A stretch of DNA of 64,000 nucleotides from NCBI RefSeq assembly GCF_000820225.1, contig NZ_CDDK01000013.1, positions 86,789 through 150,788 on the forward strand, in the 5' to 3' direction. The stretch comes from Aeromonas veronii bv. veronii (GTDB lineage: Bacteria > Pseudomonadota > Gammaproteobacteria > Enterobacterales > Aeromonadaceae). The notes beneath the pieces were generated by a model. The model made no database searches and had not been told where the DNA came from. It saw only the letters and a list, made by a program, of their open reading frames with translations. Every line of letters starts with the position of its first letter. Position 1 is the first letter of the stretch. The translations under genes and the position numbers were made by a program. This document shows, in pieces, positions 16,688 to 26,457 of the stretch.

Positions 16688-18102
16688 TGGCAACCCTCTA
16701 TCCCGTCTGGTGCGGGTCACTCACCTATCACGACGGCACCCTGTCACATGACGGGGCAGCTCTCTATCGGGGTACAGTGCAAGGCCCGGATGATCCAGCG
16801 CCGGAGGCCATTGCCGGGGTCAGTGTCGGCCTGACAGTGGCAGGGATAGAAGCAGGCCAAGCCGGAATGGCATCGCTCATCCAGCGCGCGAAGCCAACCG
16901 GGATCAGCCAGTTTGCAGCCGGGACCAACAAGCTGACCAGCCGCGCCAGGGCCATCGCGATTACCGATGGCGCACAGGGTGAACCCGCGACGACCATCCG
17001 GGCCACGGTTGCAACAATGGGCGATCTGCTCGCCATGGGGGCGGCTGACATGTCAACACAGATAACCCTTGTCGGGCTTGATGCGGGAATGGTCGGCATG
17101 GCGGGAGTCAGAACCCGGCTCGCTACCGGCGGGATACGGCCTGATGCCATCAAGGCGCCGACCATTCAGCAACGGCTGGCTCCGGCAGGGTTCGCTCTCG
17201 GCGTCATCGGCAGCCACAAGGCCAAGGTGCGACAGACCATCGGTGATCTGACTGACGGTCAGCCAGGTGCGCTATTGCTGAAAACCAAACTGGCGCAGGT
17301 GGAAACCGCCTGTACCGGCGCCATGGGCACACCGATCGCCAAGTACGCCCAGATCATCTACCCAATGGCGCCAGCCCTGCCAACAGCAACCCAGCCAGCC
17401 CTGACCATCACCCTGGCAAACGATGGACTAGCTCCCCCATTGGTAGGCCCGTTCACCACCATCACTCGCTTGGCGAGCCAAGGGGTCGATGCCGGTGGCA
17501 TGGGGTCGCACAAGGTGCATCGCCTGCCACTGGCAACCCCGGCAACCCGGGATCTGTTGCCACCCTCTGCAACCCGTCTGGAGCACCTGACCGCCGCCGC
17601 GCTGGCCTACAACCTGACACCAGAAGTCATTACCTCAACCCGCTTTGCCGACACCTGCCCTGCGCCACTGCTGCCCTGGCTGGCATGGGCCCGCTCGGTG
17701 GACTGGTGGGAGCTGGCGGAATCGGAAGACCAGCAGCGGGCGCTGATCAAAGCCTCGTTCCGGCTACATCAGCGCAAGGGTACCCCGTGGGCCATCAAGG
17801 AGGCGCTGAACGTGCTGGGCTTTGGCGACAGCACCATCATCGAGCGCGCCACCGGCCGCCGCTATGACGGCACACTCAGCTACAACGGCAACGAACCCCA
17901 TGGCGACCCGACCCGCTGGGCAGTCTATCGGGTCATCCTGACTCGCCCGGTCACCACCGAACAGGCCAACCGCATCAAGCGCCTGTTGGCAGAGATGGCC
18001 CCGGCCCGCTGCCACCTCTCCGCGCTCGATTACACCAGGGCGCCCGTTACCTACAACGGCGCCGCAACCTACAACGGCAACTACAACCACGGAGCCTCGT
18101 GA
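16687..18102 (+). CDS. I: Tail protein I with a long N-terminal extension
   Basis: The C-terminal part (about residues 290-455) is P2 gp[30 protein letters not shown], and [14 protein letters not shown]. At 471 residues the protein is more than twice the usual gpI length (about 180). The extra N-terminal region of about 285 residues is Gly/Ala/Thr-rich and low in complexity. A tyrosine-glycine motif appears near both ends: [12 protein letters not shown] at about 12, and [10 protein letters not shown] and [12 protein letters not shown] near 400 and 460. The extension may be a fibre-like or carbohydrate-binding module fused to the baseplate protein. Confidence 0.85.
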   Translation: MATLYPVWCGSLTYHDGTLSHDGAALYRGTVQGPDDPAPEAIAGVSVGLTVAGIEAGQAGMASLIQRAKPTGISQFAAGTNKLTSRARAIAITDGAQGEPATTIRATVATMGDLLAMGAADMSTQITLVGLDAGMVGMAGVRTRLATGGIRPDAIKAPTIQQRLAPAGFALGVIGSHKAKVRQTIGDLTDGQPGALLLKTKLAQVETACTGAMGTPIAKYAQIIYPMAPALPTATQPALTITLANDGLAPPLVGPFTTITRLASQGVDAGGMGSHKVHRLPLATPATRDLLPPSATRLEHLTAAALAYNLTPEVITSTRFADTCPAPLLPWLAWARSVDWWELAESEDQQRALIKASFRLHQRKGTPWAIKEALNVLGFGDSTIIERATGRRYDGTLSYNGNEPHGDPTRWAVYRVILTRPVTTEQANRIKRLLAEMAPARCHLSALDYTRAPVTYNGAATYNGNYNHGAS

Positions 18103-18103
18103 T

Positions 18104-19306
18104 ATGGCGAATTTACAAGAGGTCGTCAGCTGGGAGGCTGGCATCTACCAACTCGAAACCGGTGATCCGGTGCTGGGCGGCCCGGGCGGCATCTCCAACA
18201 AGCAGGCACAAGCGCTGGCCAACCGTACCGCCTACCTGAAAAAACACGTCGATGATATCGAAGGGGGCAACACGGCCGCCGGCAAGGCCAACAAGCTCAG
18301 CACCGCCCGTAATATCGCCCTGGCTGGCGATGTGACCGGTCAGGCGGCATTTGATGGCAGCGGCAACATCACCATCACCGCCACCTATAAAAACTCAGGA
18401 GTGGTGGCGGGCACCTATCGCTCGGTCACTGTCGATGCCAAGGGTAACATCACCGCCGGCAGCAACCCCACCACCCTGGCGGGCTATGGCATCACCGATG
18501 CGGTTCCCAGCGCACAAAAAGGCGCAGCCAATGGGGTGGCAACACTCGATGGCAGTGGCAAGGTCCCCGTCAATCAGATCCCGGCCACAGCCATCACCGA
18601 TACCTTTGTCGTCAACACCCAAGCCGCCATGCTGGCCCTGACCGCCGAAGTCGGGGATATCGCCGTGCGAACAGACCTCAACAAGAGCTTCATCCTGCGG
18701 GTAGCGGGCGCCGCCACCCTGGCCAACTGGCAAGAACTGCTCACCCCGACTGACTCGGTGCAATCGGTGGATGGCATGACCGGTGCGGTGACCGTCGCCA
18801 CTGCCAGCGAAGCCGTGAAAGGTAAAGCGCAGATCGCCACCCAGACAGAGGTGAATGCCGGTACCGATGACACCAAATTTGTCACCGCCAAGAAGCTGAT
18901 GGCATGGGTCAAGCAGGCATCAGAAACCGTACTCGGCATGATGAAGGTGGCCACCCAGGCACAAATCGATGCAGGCACCGCCGATGATGTGGCGGTGACG
19001 CCAAAAAAACTGCGGGCCGGATTCTCGGCACTACTAGCTCCAGTCGGGTACATCACGTTTCCGACATGGATGGGCGGACTTATCATACAGTGGGGACTAG
19101 TGAGTGGTATTGCAGCTAGCGGGACAGCCACATTCACATACCCTCTGGCATTCCAGAACGGGGCGTTCGGAGCATTCGCTACATCTGGTTCCTCTACGCC
19201 AGCGAACTGCGTTCCTTTCGGTGTGGGGCCAGGAGTAACCACATGCAGTGTCACAAATGGTGGCACAAACGTATCGACGGCATATCTATTGCTGATAGGA
19301 AAATAA
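18104..19306 (+). CDS. H: Tail fibre protein (receptor binding)
   Basis: This 400-residue fibre has a conserved N-terminal baseplate-attachment part (about 1-80, ending at [20 protein letters not shown]). Two collar-type repeats follow ([21 protein letters not shown] and, 42 residues later, [20 protein letters not shown]). A C-terminal tip (about 305-400) resembles fibre tip domains of the type WGLVSG...[12 protein letters not shown]. From about 19,030 the base composition drops relative to the rest of the gene and stays low into the chaperone gene, indicating an exchanged host-range tip. It is shorter than P2 H. Confidence 0.85.
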   Translation: MANLQEVVSWEAGIYQLETGDPVLGGPGGISNKQAQALANRTAYLKKHVDDIEGGNTAAGKANKLSTARNIALAGDVTGQAAFDGSGNITITATYKNSGVVAGTYRSVTVDAKGNITAGSNPTTLAGYGITDAVPSAQKGAANGVATLDGSGKVPVNQIPATAITDTFVVNTQAAMLALTAEVGDIAVRTDLNKSFILRVAGAATLANWQELLTPTDSVQSVDGMTGAVTVATASEAVKGKAQIATQTEVNAGTDDTKFVTAKKLMAWVKQASETVLGMMKVATQAQIDAGTADDVAVTPKKLRAGFSALLAPVGYITFPTWMGGLIIQWGLVSGIAASGTATFTYPLAFQNGAFGAFATSGSSTPANCVPFGVGPGVTTCSVTNGGTNVSTAYLLLIGK

Positions 19307-19315
19307 GGAGAGAGC

Positions 19316-19723
19316 ATGATTTACTGTGCCGAATCTACCGGTGGATTTTATGACACCGACATACATGGGAAAGATATTCCCGTAGACGCTATGGAAATAT
19401 CAAAGGCTGAGCGAGCTAGACTGCTGGCAGGTCAATCCAGCGGAAAATTTATCGCATTTAAAGATGGGATTCCTTATTTGGTGGATCCCGTCCCGCCGTC
19501 AGCTCATGAAATCGCCACTGCTGAGCAGTCTGCCCGCATCACCACCGCCAACCAACAGATCGCCATCATCAAACCAGCGGTCGATGGCGGTTATGCCAAG
19601 ACAGAGCACACGCAGTTGCTGGCCGACTGGCAGCGTTACCGATACGAGCTGACGCTGGTGTCGGAGCAAGCCGGCTGGCCAGAGTCGCCGCAGTGGCCAA
19701 CCGCACCGGACAAAATCATCTAA
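19316..19723 (+). CDS. G: Tail fibre assembly chaperone
   Basis: This 135-residue protein of the caudoviral tail-fibre assembly family (Tfa/P2 gpG type) helps the fibre fold and trimerise. The C-terminal half is typical (LLADWQRYRYELTLVSEQ, WPESPQWPTAPDK). The N-terminal half (about 19,316-19,480) shares the lower GC of the fibre tip, so tip and chaperone N-terminus were probably exchanged together. GGAG precedes the ATG. Confidence 0.88.
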   Translation: MIYCAESTGGFYDTDIHGKDIPVDAMEISKAERARLLAGQSSGKFIAFKDGIPYLVDPVPPSAHEIATAEQSARITTANQQIAIIKPAVDGGYAKTEHTQLLADWQRYRYELTLVSEQAGWPESPQWPTAPDKII

Positions 19724-19754
19724 CGAAACACCCCGCCTTGTGCGGGGTGTTTCG
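19724..19754 (+). terminator. Terminator after the fibre operon
   Basis: A perfect 13-base stem CGAAACACCCCGC/GCGGGGTGTTTCG immediately follows the chaperone stop and ends the V-to-G transcription unit. The T tract is short (TTAC). Confidence 0.75.
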
Positions 19755-19789
19755 TTACTGCCATCCGTTACCCCGTTGTCACCGCCCAT

Positions 19790-19816
19790 CCAGTGTATCC
19801 ACGCCAGATACACTGG
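19790..19816. promoter_or_regulatory. Late-promoter activator site ahead of FI
   Basis: CCAGTGT-N13-ACACTGG has arms identical to those of the P/O site. It is centred about 115 bases before the sheath gene and just after the previous terminator, the place of the P2 F promoter. Confidence 0.75.
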
Positions 19817-19917
19817 GCGCCGCTCGCCTGCCATCCCCTGCCCCTGCATCCTGACCCTGTTCACATCACCTGCATTACCTACGCAAAGAATGCTCCGCCC
19901 GGACAACAGGAGAACCT

Positions 19918-21096
19918 ATGGCACTGGACCAATTTCACCACGGCGTGCGCGTCGTCGAAGCGACCGACGGTACCCGCACCATCCGCACCGTCGCCACGGC
20001 GGTGATCGGCATGGTCTGCACCAGCGAAGACGCCGACGCCACCTACTTCCCCCTCGACAAGCCTGTGCTGATCGCCAACCTGCCGGCGGCCATCGCCAAG
20101 GCGGGCAGCGAGGGGAATCTCAAGCGCTCGCTGCAAACCATCTATGACACCGTCAACACCATCGTTATCGCCGTGCGCGTAGCCAAGGGGGCTGACGCGG
20201 CAGCGCTGACCAGCAACATCATCGGCACCATCAAGCCCGATGGCAGCTATACCGGCCTCAAGGCGCTGGAGCGAGCCACCCCGGCCACCGGCGTCAAGCC
20301 GCGCATCCTCTGCGTGCCGGACAACTGCACCCTGCCGGTATCCACTGCGCTGGCGGGCATGGCCAAAAAGCTGCGCGCCTTTGCCTACGTGCCGACCATC
20401 GCCGAGACCGTCGAAGCCGCGCTGGCCTACCGTGAAAACTTCTCCAGCCGTGAGCTGATGTTGGTGCATGCCGACTGGACGGCGTGGGACATTGCCGCCA
20501 ATGCCAGTATCAAGCTCGATGCCTGCCTCAAGGCCGCCGCCATGCGGGCACTGATCGACAAAGAAATTGGCTGGCACAAGACCCTGTCGAACGTCGGCGT
20601 GACCGGGGTCGATGGCATCACCAAAAACCTGTTCTGGGATCTGCAAGACCCCGACACCGAGGTCGGCCTGCTCAACGCCAACGAAGTCACCGCCCTGATC
20701 CGCTCTGACGGCTTTCGCTACTGGGGCAACCGCACCTGCTCAGACGATCCCCTGTTCGCCTTCGAGAACTACACCCGCACCGCCCAGATCCTGGCTGACA
20801 CCATGGCCGAGGCGCACATGTGGGCCAACGACAAGCCGCTGCACCCTTCCCTGGTCAAAGACATCGTCGAAGGGATCAAGGCCAAGGGGCGCGAGCTGGT
20901 GAACGGCGGTTATCTGCTCGGGTTTGACTGCTGGTACAACGAGGAGCTCAACGACAAGGACACCCTCAAGGCGGGCAAGCTGCGCATTGATTACAACTAC
21001 ACCCCGGTGCCGCCGCTCGAAGACCTCGGTTTCATCCAGCGCATCACCGACCACTACCTGATCGACTTCGGCGCCCGCGTCGCGGCCGCAGCATAA
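19918..21096 (+). CDS. FI: Tail sheath protein (P2 gpFI family)
   Basis: This 392-residue contractile sheath subunit is nearly the same length as P2 FI. The N-terminus FHHGVRVVEATDGTRTI and the C-terminal DYNYTPVPPLEDLGF region (about 360-380) are family-typical. It is the first gene of the FI-FII-E-T-U-D unit and is preceded by CAGGAG. Confidence 0.95.
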   Translation: MALDQFHHGVRVVEATDGTRTIRTVATAVIGMVCTSEDADATYFPLDKPVLIANLPAAIAKAGSEGNLKRSLQTIYDTVNTIVIAVRVAKGADAAALTSNIIGTIKPDGSYTGLKALERATPATGVKPRILCVPDNCTLPVSTALAGMAKKLRAFAYVPTIAETVEAALAYRENFSSRELMLVHADWTAWDIAANASIKLDACLKAAAMRALIDKEIGWHKTLSNVGVTGVDGITKNLFWDLQDPDTEVGLLNANEVTALIRSDGFRYWGNRTCSDDPLFAFENYTRTAQILADTMAEAHMWANDKPLHPSLVKDIVEGIKAKGRELVNGGYLLGFDCWYNEELNDKDTLKAGKLRIDYNYTPVPPLEDLGFIQRITDHYLIDFGARVAAAA

Positions 21097-21105
21097 GGAG
21101 CCCCC

Positions 21106-21624
21106 ATGGCACTGCCACGCAAACTCAAACGCCTGAACGTCTTTCTCAACGGCGAGAACTGGGTGGGTGAAGCAGAAGATTTCACCCCGGCCAAATTGAC
21201 CCGCAAGTTTGAAGCCTATCGCGGCGGCGGCATGGGCGGCGCCGTCAACATCGACATGGGATTCGATGACAGCGCCCTCGATGTCTCGTTCACCTTCGGC
21301 GGCTATGGCGAGCCCCTGCTGCGCTGCATGGGGGAACCCAAGGCCGACGGCACCATGGTGCGCTTTGCCGGCTCGGTACAGGGCGACGACACCGCCGAGG
21401 TGGTACCCGTCGAGATCATCTGCCGTGGCCGCTTCAAAGAGCTCGACCGCGGCACCCTCAAGGCCGGTGACAACTCCCAGGCCAAGGTAGGCATGGTCAA
21501 CACCTACTACAAGGAGACCATCAACGGTCAGGTGATCCATGAAATCGACCTCATCAACATGATTGAGATCGGCCCCGATGGCGTCGACCGCATGGCCGAG
21601 CACCGCAAAGCCCTCGGCCTCTAA
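21106..21624 (+). CDS. FII: Tail tube protein (P2 gpFII family)
   Basis: This 172-residue inner-tube subunit is the same length as P2 FII. It begins LPRKLKRLNVFLNGENW and has the beta-rich body of the family (GFDDSALDVSFTFGGYG). It polymerises on the tape measure inside the sheath. AGGAG stands just before its start. Confidence 0.95.
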   Translation: MALPRKLKRLNVFLNGENWVGEAEDFTPAKLTRKFEAYRGGGMGGAVNIDMGFDDSALDVSFTFGGYGEPLLRCMGEPKADGTMVRFAGSVQGDDTAEVVPVEIICRGRFKELDRGTLKAGDNSQAKVGMVNTYYKETINGQVIHEIDLINMIEIGPDGVDRMAEHRKALGL

Positions 21625-21701
21625 CCCCTTCCCTCATCCAATGGGCGGTCCTTATCCAACCAATAAGTGCCGCCCTCACCACATCACCAGGAACCCAGAC
21701 C

Positions 21702-22126
21702 ATGGAAAACAAAACCGTTACCCTCGACCAAGCCATCCAGCGCGGCGACACCACCATCACCGAGATCCAGCTGCGTAAACCCAAGGCGGGCGAAATGCGC
21801 GGCCTCAATATGACCGATGTGGTGCAGATGGACGTCAACGCCCTCACCAAACTGCTGCCCCGCATCACCACCCCCATGTTGACCGAAGCCGAGATCGGCA
21901 ACATGGATCCGGCTGACCTGATGCAACTGGGCAGCGAGGTAAGCGCTTTTTTGGTACCGAAGAGAATGGCCTACCTCATTGCGTAGACGAGGTGATGGCC
22001 GATCTGGCCATCATCGCCCACTGGCCGCCGTCCGAGATGGCGGTCATGGAGATCAGCGAGCTGATGGGCTGGCACCAACGCCTCGTTGAGACTCACAACC
22101 GCATCAACGGGGCAGAACAACAATGA
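21702..22126 (+). CDS. E: Tail assembly proteins E and E' (programmed -1 frameshift)
   Basis: E alone ends at 21986 (94 residues). At 21947-21953 the heptamer TTTTTTG stands in the correct register (T TTT TTG). A -1 slip continues through FGTEENGLPHC and DLAIIAHWPPSEM to the stop at 22124-22126, giving a fusion of about 141 residues, as in P2 E+E'. These chaperones load the tape measure and vary by ratio of short to long form. The fused frame overlaps the T start by three bases. The E' part has the family's HWPP motif. Confidence 0.9.
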
Positions 22127-24558
22127 ACCCTCTCAAACTGCAAATCCTGCTTAACGGGATCGACAAGCTCACCGCCCCCCTCAAGGCAGCCAGCGGCCAG
22201 AGCCGCATCACCGCCAAAGACCTGGTCGACACGAAAAAGCGCATCAAGGAGCTGGAAGCCCAGAGCGGCCAGATTGATGGCTATCGCACCCTCGGCCAGC
22301 AGATTGGCGCAACCCGCGCCCAGCTGACCCAAGCCCAGCGCGACGCCCAGCAGATGGCCCAGCAGTTTGCCAAGGTCGAGCAACCGACCAAGGCCATGTC
22401 CCGCGCCATGGAGCAAGCCAAGCAGAAAGTGCGCGACCTCTCCCAGCAAGAGCGGGAAATGGTCGCCCGTCATGGCAGCCTGAAACAGGCCATGGGCGAG
22501 GCAGGCATCAACACCAGACAGCTGGGCCAGCACCAGCGCCAGCTCAAGAGCGATCTTGCTGCCGCCAACAGCCAGCTCGACCAGCAACGGGCCAAGCTGG
22601 GGCAACTGGCCGACCAACAAAAGCGCCTCAACCAGATCAAAGCCAACTACGACAAAACCATGTCTATGCGCGGCACTCTGGCGGGCTATGGCGCTGCGGG
22701 CATGGCCACCGGGGCCGCCGCCATCTACAAGGGCACCAATATCGCGGGCAAGGCGATGGGCTTTGATGTCGATATGTCCAAGGTGCAGGCGATCACCCGG
22801 CTGAGCAAAGAGAGCCGTGAACTGGCCGCCCTGCGGGCTCAGGCGCGGGAGCTCGGCGCCAATACCGCCTTCACGGCGGGCGAAGCCGCGCAGGGCCAAG
22901 GCTTTCTGGCCATGGCCGGTTTCACCCCCAAGGCAATCCGTGATGCCATGCCCGGGGTGCTCGATATCGCCAAGGCGGGCGGCGTCGAGATTGCTGCCGC
23001 AGCCGATATCGGATCCAACATCCTGACCGGCTTCAAGTTACCGGCCAACCAGATGACCCGCTTGGGGGATGTGATGGTCGGCACCTTCACCCGCGCCAAC
23101 GTCGACTTGCAGATGCTGGGCGAAACCATGAAATACGTGGGGCCGGTGGCGGCAGGGCTCGGGGTTGACCTTGAAACCGCCTCCGCCATGGCGGGCAAGC
23201 TGGGAGATGCGGGTATTCAGGGCAGCATGGGCGGTACCGCTATCCGGGCCATTCTCGGCCGCTTGGCTTCTCCGCCCAAGGCCGCTAACGATGCGTTGGC
23301 TGCCCTCAACGTCAAGACCGCCGATGCGGCGGGCAACCTGCGCTCGCTGCCAGATATCCTGGACGAGCTCTACAAGAAAACCAGCAAGATGGGGGACGCC
23401 ACCCGCTCGGGCTACTTCAAGGCCATCGCTGGCGAAGAGGCATTTGCCGCCCTGACCGTGCTGACCGAGCAGGCCGGTTCCGGCAAGCTGCAGGAGCTGA
23501 TCGCCACCTTGAAGCAAACCCAGGGGGAAGCGGGCAAGGTCGCCAAGGTGATGGCCGATAACGCCATCGGCGACCTGGACAACCTCACCTCCGCCTGGGA
23601 TGACGTAGGGATCCAGATGATGGAGACCGAAAACGGCCCACTGCGTGGCATTATCCAGCGCGTCACCGAGATCATCCAGGTCAGTGGTGACTGGATGCGA
23701 GCCAACCCAGAGCTGACCTCGACCCTGACCCGTATCGCGGCGGTCACCGCCGTAACGGCTGCTGCTGGCGGATCGCTGCTGCTGATTGTGGCCGGTCTGC
23801 TGGGGCCACTGGCCGCCATCAAGATGGGGCTTTCGACCCTGCTGGTTTATGGCGGCCCGCTGCTGGCCTTCATCAAGGCGCTGACCATGGGCATGGTCAG
23901 GCTCGGGTTTGCCATGCTCACCACCCCGATCGGCTGGTTCATCATGGGGATTGTGGCAATCGCGGCCGGGGCCTACCTGCTCTACAAAAATTGGGATGGG
24001 GTCACCAAATGGTTCAGCGACCTATGGGCCCAGTGCAAGGCCCCTGCTCTCGCCTTCTGGGAACTCCTGAAAGAGCTCTTCTCATGGACCCCCATCGGCA
24101 TGCTGATCATGCACTGGAACGAGATCTGGGCCTTCTTCGATACCCTGCCAGCAGGCGCCGCCAACAAGGGTAAGGCCATCATCGACGGCCTGATTGGTGG
24201 CATCAGTGCCAAGTGGGAGAGTTTGAAGAATAAGATCAAAGCCCTCACAGACCTGCTGCCGGACTGGATGAAGGGGGGCGGCTCGGTCACCGCCAATGTC
24301 AATCCGTCCGGATACCTCACCGGTAACTACAACACCTCGACCACGGCGGGCGCTTCGGGCTATGGTCCGCGCATCGTTACCCCGGTGCGACCAGTGGCCC
24401 GAGGCAACAGCACCACCCAGATCCACGCCCCGATCAGCATCGTCCAGCAACCAGGGCAGTCCGGTGCCGATGTGGCGAAAGAGGTGAGCCGCGAACTGGA
24501 TCGACGCGAACGGCAGGCGGCCGCCAGTGGCCGCGCCTCCCTGACCGACCGCAACTAA
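22123..24558 (+). CDS. T: Tape measure protein (P2 gpT family)
   Basis: This 811-residue protein is very close to P2 gpT in length and sets tail length. It has an N-terminal coiled coil (about 20-180, rich in Gln, Lys and Ala), a central conserved phage TP901-type core (about 190-480), several hydrophobic segments (about 535-620), and a polar C-terminus. The family stretch MGGTAIRAILGRLASPPKAA is near residue 370. Translation overlaps the E' stop. Confidence 0.93.
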   Translation: MNPLKLQILLNGIDKLTAPLKAASGQSRITAKDLVDTKKRIKELEAQSGQIDGYRTLGQQIGATRAQLTQAQRDAQQMAQQFAKVEQPTKAMSRAMEQAKQKVRDLSQQEREMVARHGSLKQAMGEAGINTRQLGQHQRQLKSDLAAANSQLDQQRAKLGQLADQQKRLNQIKANYDKTMSMRGTLAGYGAAGMATGAAAIYKGTNIAGKAMGFDVDMSKVQAITRLSKESRELAALRAQARELGANTAFTAGEAAQGQGFLAMAGFTPKAIRDAMPGVLDIAKAGGVEIAAAADIGSNILTGFKLPANQMTRLGDVMVGTFTRANVDLQMLGETMKYVGPVAAGLGVDLETASAMAGKLGDAGIQGSMGGTAIRAILGRLASPPKAANDALAALNVKTADAAGNLRSLPDILDELYKKTSKMGDATRSGYFKAIAGEEAFAALTVLTEQAGSGKLQELIATLKQTQGEAGKVAKVMADNAIGDLDNLTSAWDDVGIQMMETENGPLRGIIQRVTEIIQVSGDWMRANPELTSTLTRIAAVTAVTAAAGGSLLLIVAGLLGPLAAIKMGLSTLLVYGGPLLAFIKALTMGMVRLGFAMLTTPIGWFIMGIVAIAAGAYLLYKNWDGVTKWFSDLWAQCKAPALAFWELLKELFSWTPIGMLIMHWNEIWAFFDTLPAGAANKGKAIIDGLIGGISAKWESLKNKIKALTDLLPDWMKGGGSVTANVNPSGYLTGNYNTSTTAGASGYGPRIVTPVRPVARGNSTTQIHAPISIVQQPGQSGADVAKEVSRELDRRERQAAASGRASLTDRN

Positions 24559-24570
24559 GGAGCAACCACC

Positions 24571-25062
24571 ATGATGATGACCCTGGGCTGGTTCGTGTTT
24601 ATGCGCTCGACCGTAGCCCCGCAATCCCAACAAGACGAAAAATCATGGCGCCACCCGGGCAATAACCGGGTCGGTGCCCGCCCCTCATATCAGTACCTCG
24701 GGCCTGATGACGAGCTCAGCACCCTGAGCGGGGTACTCTATCCAGAGCTCACCGGCGGGCCAGTCTCCCTCGACATGCTCAATAGCATGGGCGACAGCGG
24801 CCAAGCCTTCCCCCTGATCCAGGGGGATGGCGTGATGCGTGGCTCGTTCGTGATAGAGGGGATCAGCACCACCCGCAGCGAGTTCTTCCAGGATGGCAGC
24901 GCCCGAAAAATTGAGTTCAGCATCAAGCTAAAACGGGTCGATGACAACGACAGTTCCCTCGGCAACACCCTGCTCGGGCGCACTGCGGGCAACCTGCTCG
25001 GTCGATTGGGCGTTGGCAAGCTGCTGAACACCGTAGGCGGCAAACTCGGGGGGCTGCTCTGA
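24571..25062 (+). CDS. U: Tail protein U (P2 gpU family)
   Basis: This 163-residue protein is close to P2 gpU in length and joins the tube to the baseplate hub. The family start is seen as MMTLGWFVFMRSTVAPQS, and the last 25 residues are hydrophobic and Gly/Leu-rich. Its stop overlaps the start of D (TGATG). Confidence 0.92.
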   Translation: MMMTLGWFVFMRSTVAPQSQQDEKSWRHPGNNRVGARPSYQYLGPDDELSTLSGVLYPELTGGPVSLDMLNSMGDSGQAFPLIQGDGVMRGSFVIEGISTTRSEFFQDGSARKIEFSIKLKRVDDNDSSLGNTLLGRTAGNLLGRLGVGKLLNTVGGKLGGLL

Positions 25063-26222
25063 TGGGGGCATTCGACCAGTTCGGTACCCGCTTGGCTGAA
25101 AACCTTGGCATCACCAGCCAACTGGATGCCCTGCGCCAGCAACATCCGGCGCCCGCCTATCAGGTACTGGTCGATGGCAGCGATATCTCGGGCACCCTGC
25201 GCCCACGCCTGATGCACATGACCATCACCGATAACCGGGGCTTTTCGGCCGACACCATCGAGATCGCCCTCGATGACAGCGACGGCAAGCTGGCCATGCC
25301 GCGCCGTGGAGCCACCCTTCAAGCCAGCATCGGCTGGCAAGGCGGCCCCCTGGTCGATAAAGGCACCTTCAAAATTGACGAGGTGGAACACGGCGGCGCA
25401 CCGGATGTACTCACCATCCGGGGCAAATCAGCGGATCTGCGCGGGGGCATGAACAAACTGCGCGAGCGAAGCTGGCACTTCGAAACCATCGGCGCCATCG
25501 TGGAACAGCTGGCCGCCCGCTATGGCCTGACACCGACCGTCGACGAAGCCTTCAAGGGGATGGTGATTGACCACATCGACCAGACCAACGAGAGCGATCT
25601 GGCCTTTCTCACCCGCTTGGCAACCGAGCAGGATGCCATTGCCACCGTCAAATCAGGCCGTCTGATGTTTATCAAGGCGGGCAACGGCACCACCGTCAGC
25701 GGCAAGCCTCTCCCTGCCATCAGCATCACCCGCCAGGACGGCGATCAGCACCAGTTCTCGGTGGCAGACCGCGATGCATACACCGGTGTCATCGCCTACT
25801 GGCAAGACAACAAAGCCGCCGAGAAGAAGAAAATCGAGGTGAAGAGCAAGCGAAAGACCAAACCGAAAGAGGAACGGCCGCTACCGCCGGGCGTGGTGGT
25901 CAACAAGAAGGAGAACGAGCTGCTGGTTGGCGACAGTGAGAACGTCAAGGAGCTGCGCCACGTTTACGCCAACCAGAGCAACGCAATGCGCGCCGCCCGG
26001 GCTGAGTGGGAAAAGCTGCAGCGCGGCGTGGCCGAGTTTCAGATCACCCTGGCCAAAGGCCGCCCCGAACTCTACCCGGAACAACCCACCACGGTCAGGG
26101 GATTCAAACCACAAATCGACGAGGCTGACTGGCTACTCACCCAGGTGGTACACGACCTCACCGACCAGGGCTACACCAACCGCTTGCAACTCGAAGTGAA
26201 ACTGGCAGAGCTGCCGGAGTGA
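25062..26222 (+). CDS. D: Baseplate hub / late control protein D (P2 gpD family)
   Basis: This 386-residue VgrG-like hub has nearly the same length as P2 gpD. Recognisable segments are YQVLVDGSDISGTLRPRL at the start, the gp27-like central part (FLTRLATEQDAIATVKSG) and a basic insert (about 255-275, Lys-rich). It sits under the spike V. In P2 the activator gene ogr follows D; here only a terminator and the attachment region follow. Confidence 0.93.
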   Translation: MGAFDQFGTRLAENLGITSQLDALRQQHPAPAYQVLVDGSDISGTLRPRLMHMTITDNRGFSADTIEIALDDSDGKLAMPRRGATLQASIGWQGGPLVDKGTFKIDEVEHGGAPDVLTIRGKSADLRGGMNKLRERSWHFETIGAIVEQLAARYGLTPTVDEAFKGMVIDHIDQTNESDLAFLTRLATEQDAIATVKSGRLMFIKAGNGTTVSGKPLPAISITRQDGDQHQFSVADRDAYTGVIAYWQDNKAAEKKKIEVKSKRKTKPKEERPLPPGVVVNKKENELLVGDSENVKELRHVYANQSNAMRAARAEWEKLQRGVAEFQITLAKGRPELYPEQPTTVRGFKPQIDEADWLLTQVVHDLTDQGYTNRLQLEVKLAELPE

Positions 26223-26233
26223 TATCTGGATGC

Positions 26234-26268
26234 GAGAAGGGCCCCACAATGTGAGGCCCTTCTCATTC
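26234..26268 (+). terminator. Terminator after the last late gene D
   Basis: GAGAAGGGCC and GGCCCTTCTC form a 10-base stem with a short inner CAC/GTG pairing, followed by ATTCT. It lies 11 bases beyond the D stop. Confidence 0.65.
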
Positions 26269-26398
26269 TGCCTGACAACGCACCGAGACATGGCCAGGGA
26301 AAGGCGCCGCATGAAGTGCGCCATCAGGCAGAGCGGCATCATACAAGAAGATCCTGTTACTCAACATTACAGGAAGGGTGAACCGCTTAAAAAAGCGC

Positions 26399-26417
26399 TG
26401 TCGCCACTTTGTCGCCA
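26399..26417. repeat. Paired TGTCGCCA repeats, possible integrase arm sites
   Basis: Two copies of TGTCGCCA start 11 bases apart (26399 and 26410), one helical turn, just inside the phage side of the tRNA-Leu junction. Repeated short sites near att are typical arm-type sites of tyrosine integrases. No further copies were noted on this side. Confidence 0.4.
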
Positions 26418-26431
26418 TTTAGGCAAAAGAA

Positions 26432-26457
26432 AAAGGCCACTATTTCTAGTGGCCTTT
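26432..26457 (-). terminator. Terminator downstream of the tRNA operon
   Basis: A perfect 11-base stem AAAGGCCACTA/TAGTGGCCTTT reads on the minus strand into a T-rich tract (TTTTTCTTTT). It ends tRNA(Gly-Cys-Leu) transcription 20 bases beyond tRNA-Leu. It may be supplied by the prophage if integration occurred inside the tRNA 3' end. Confidence 0.8.
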
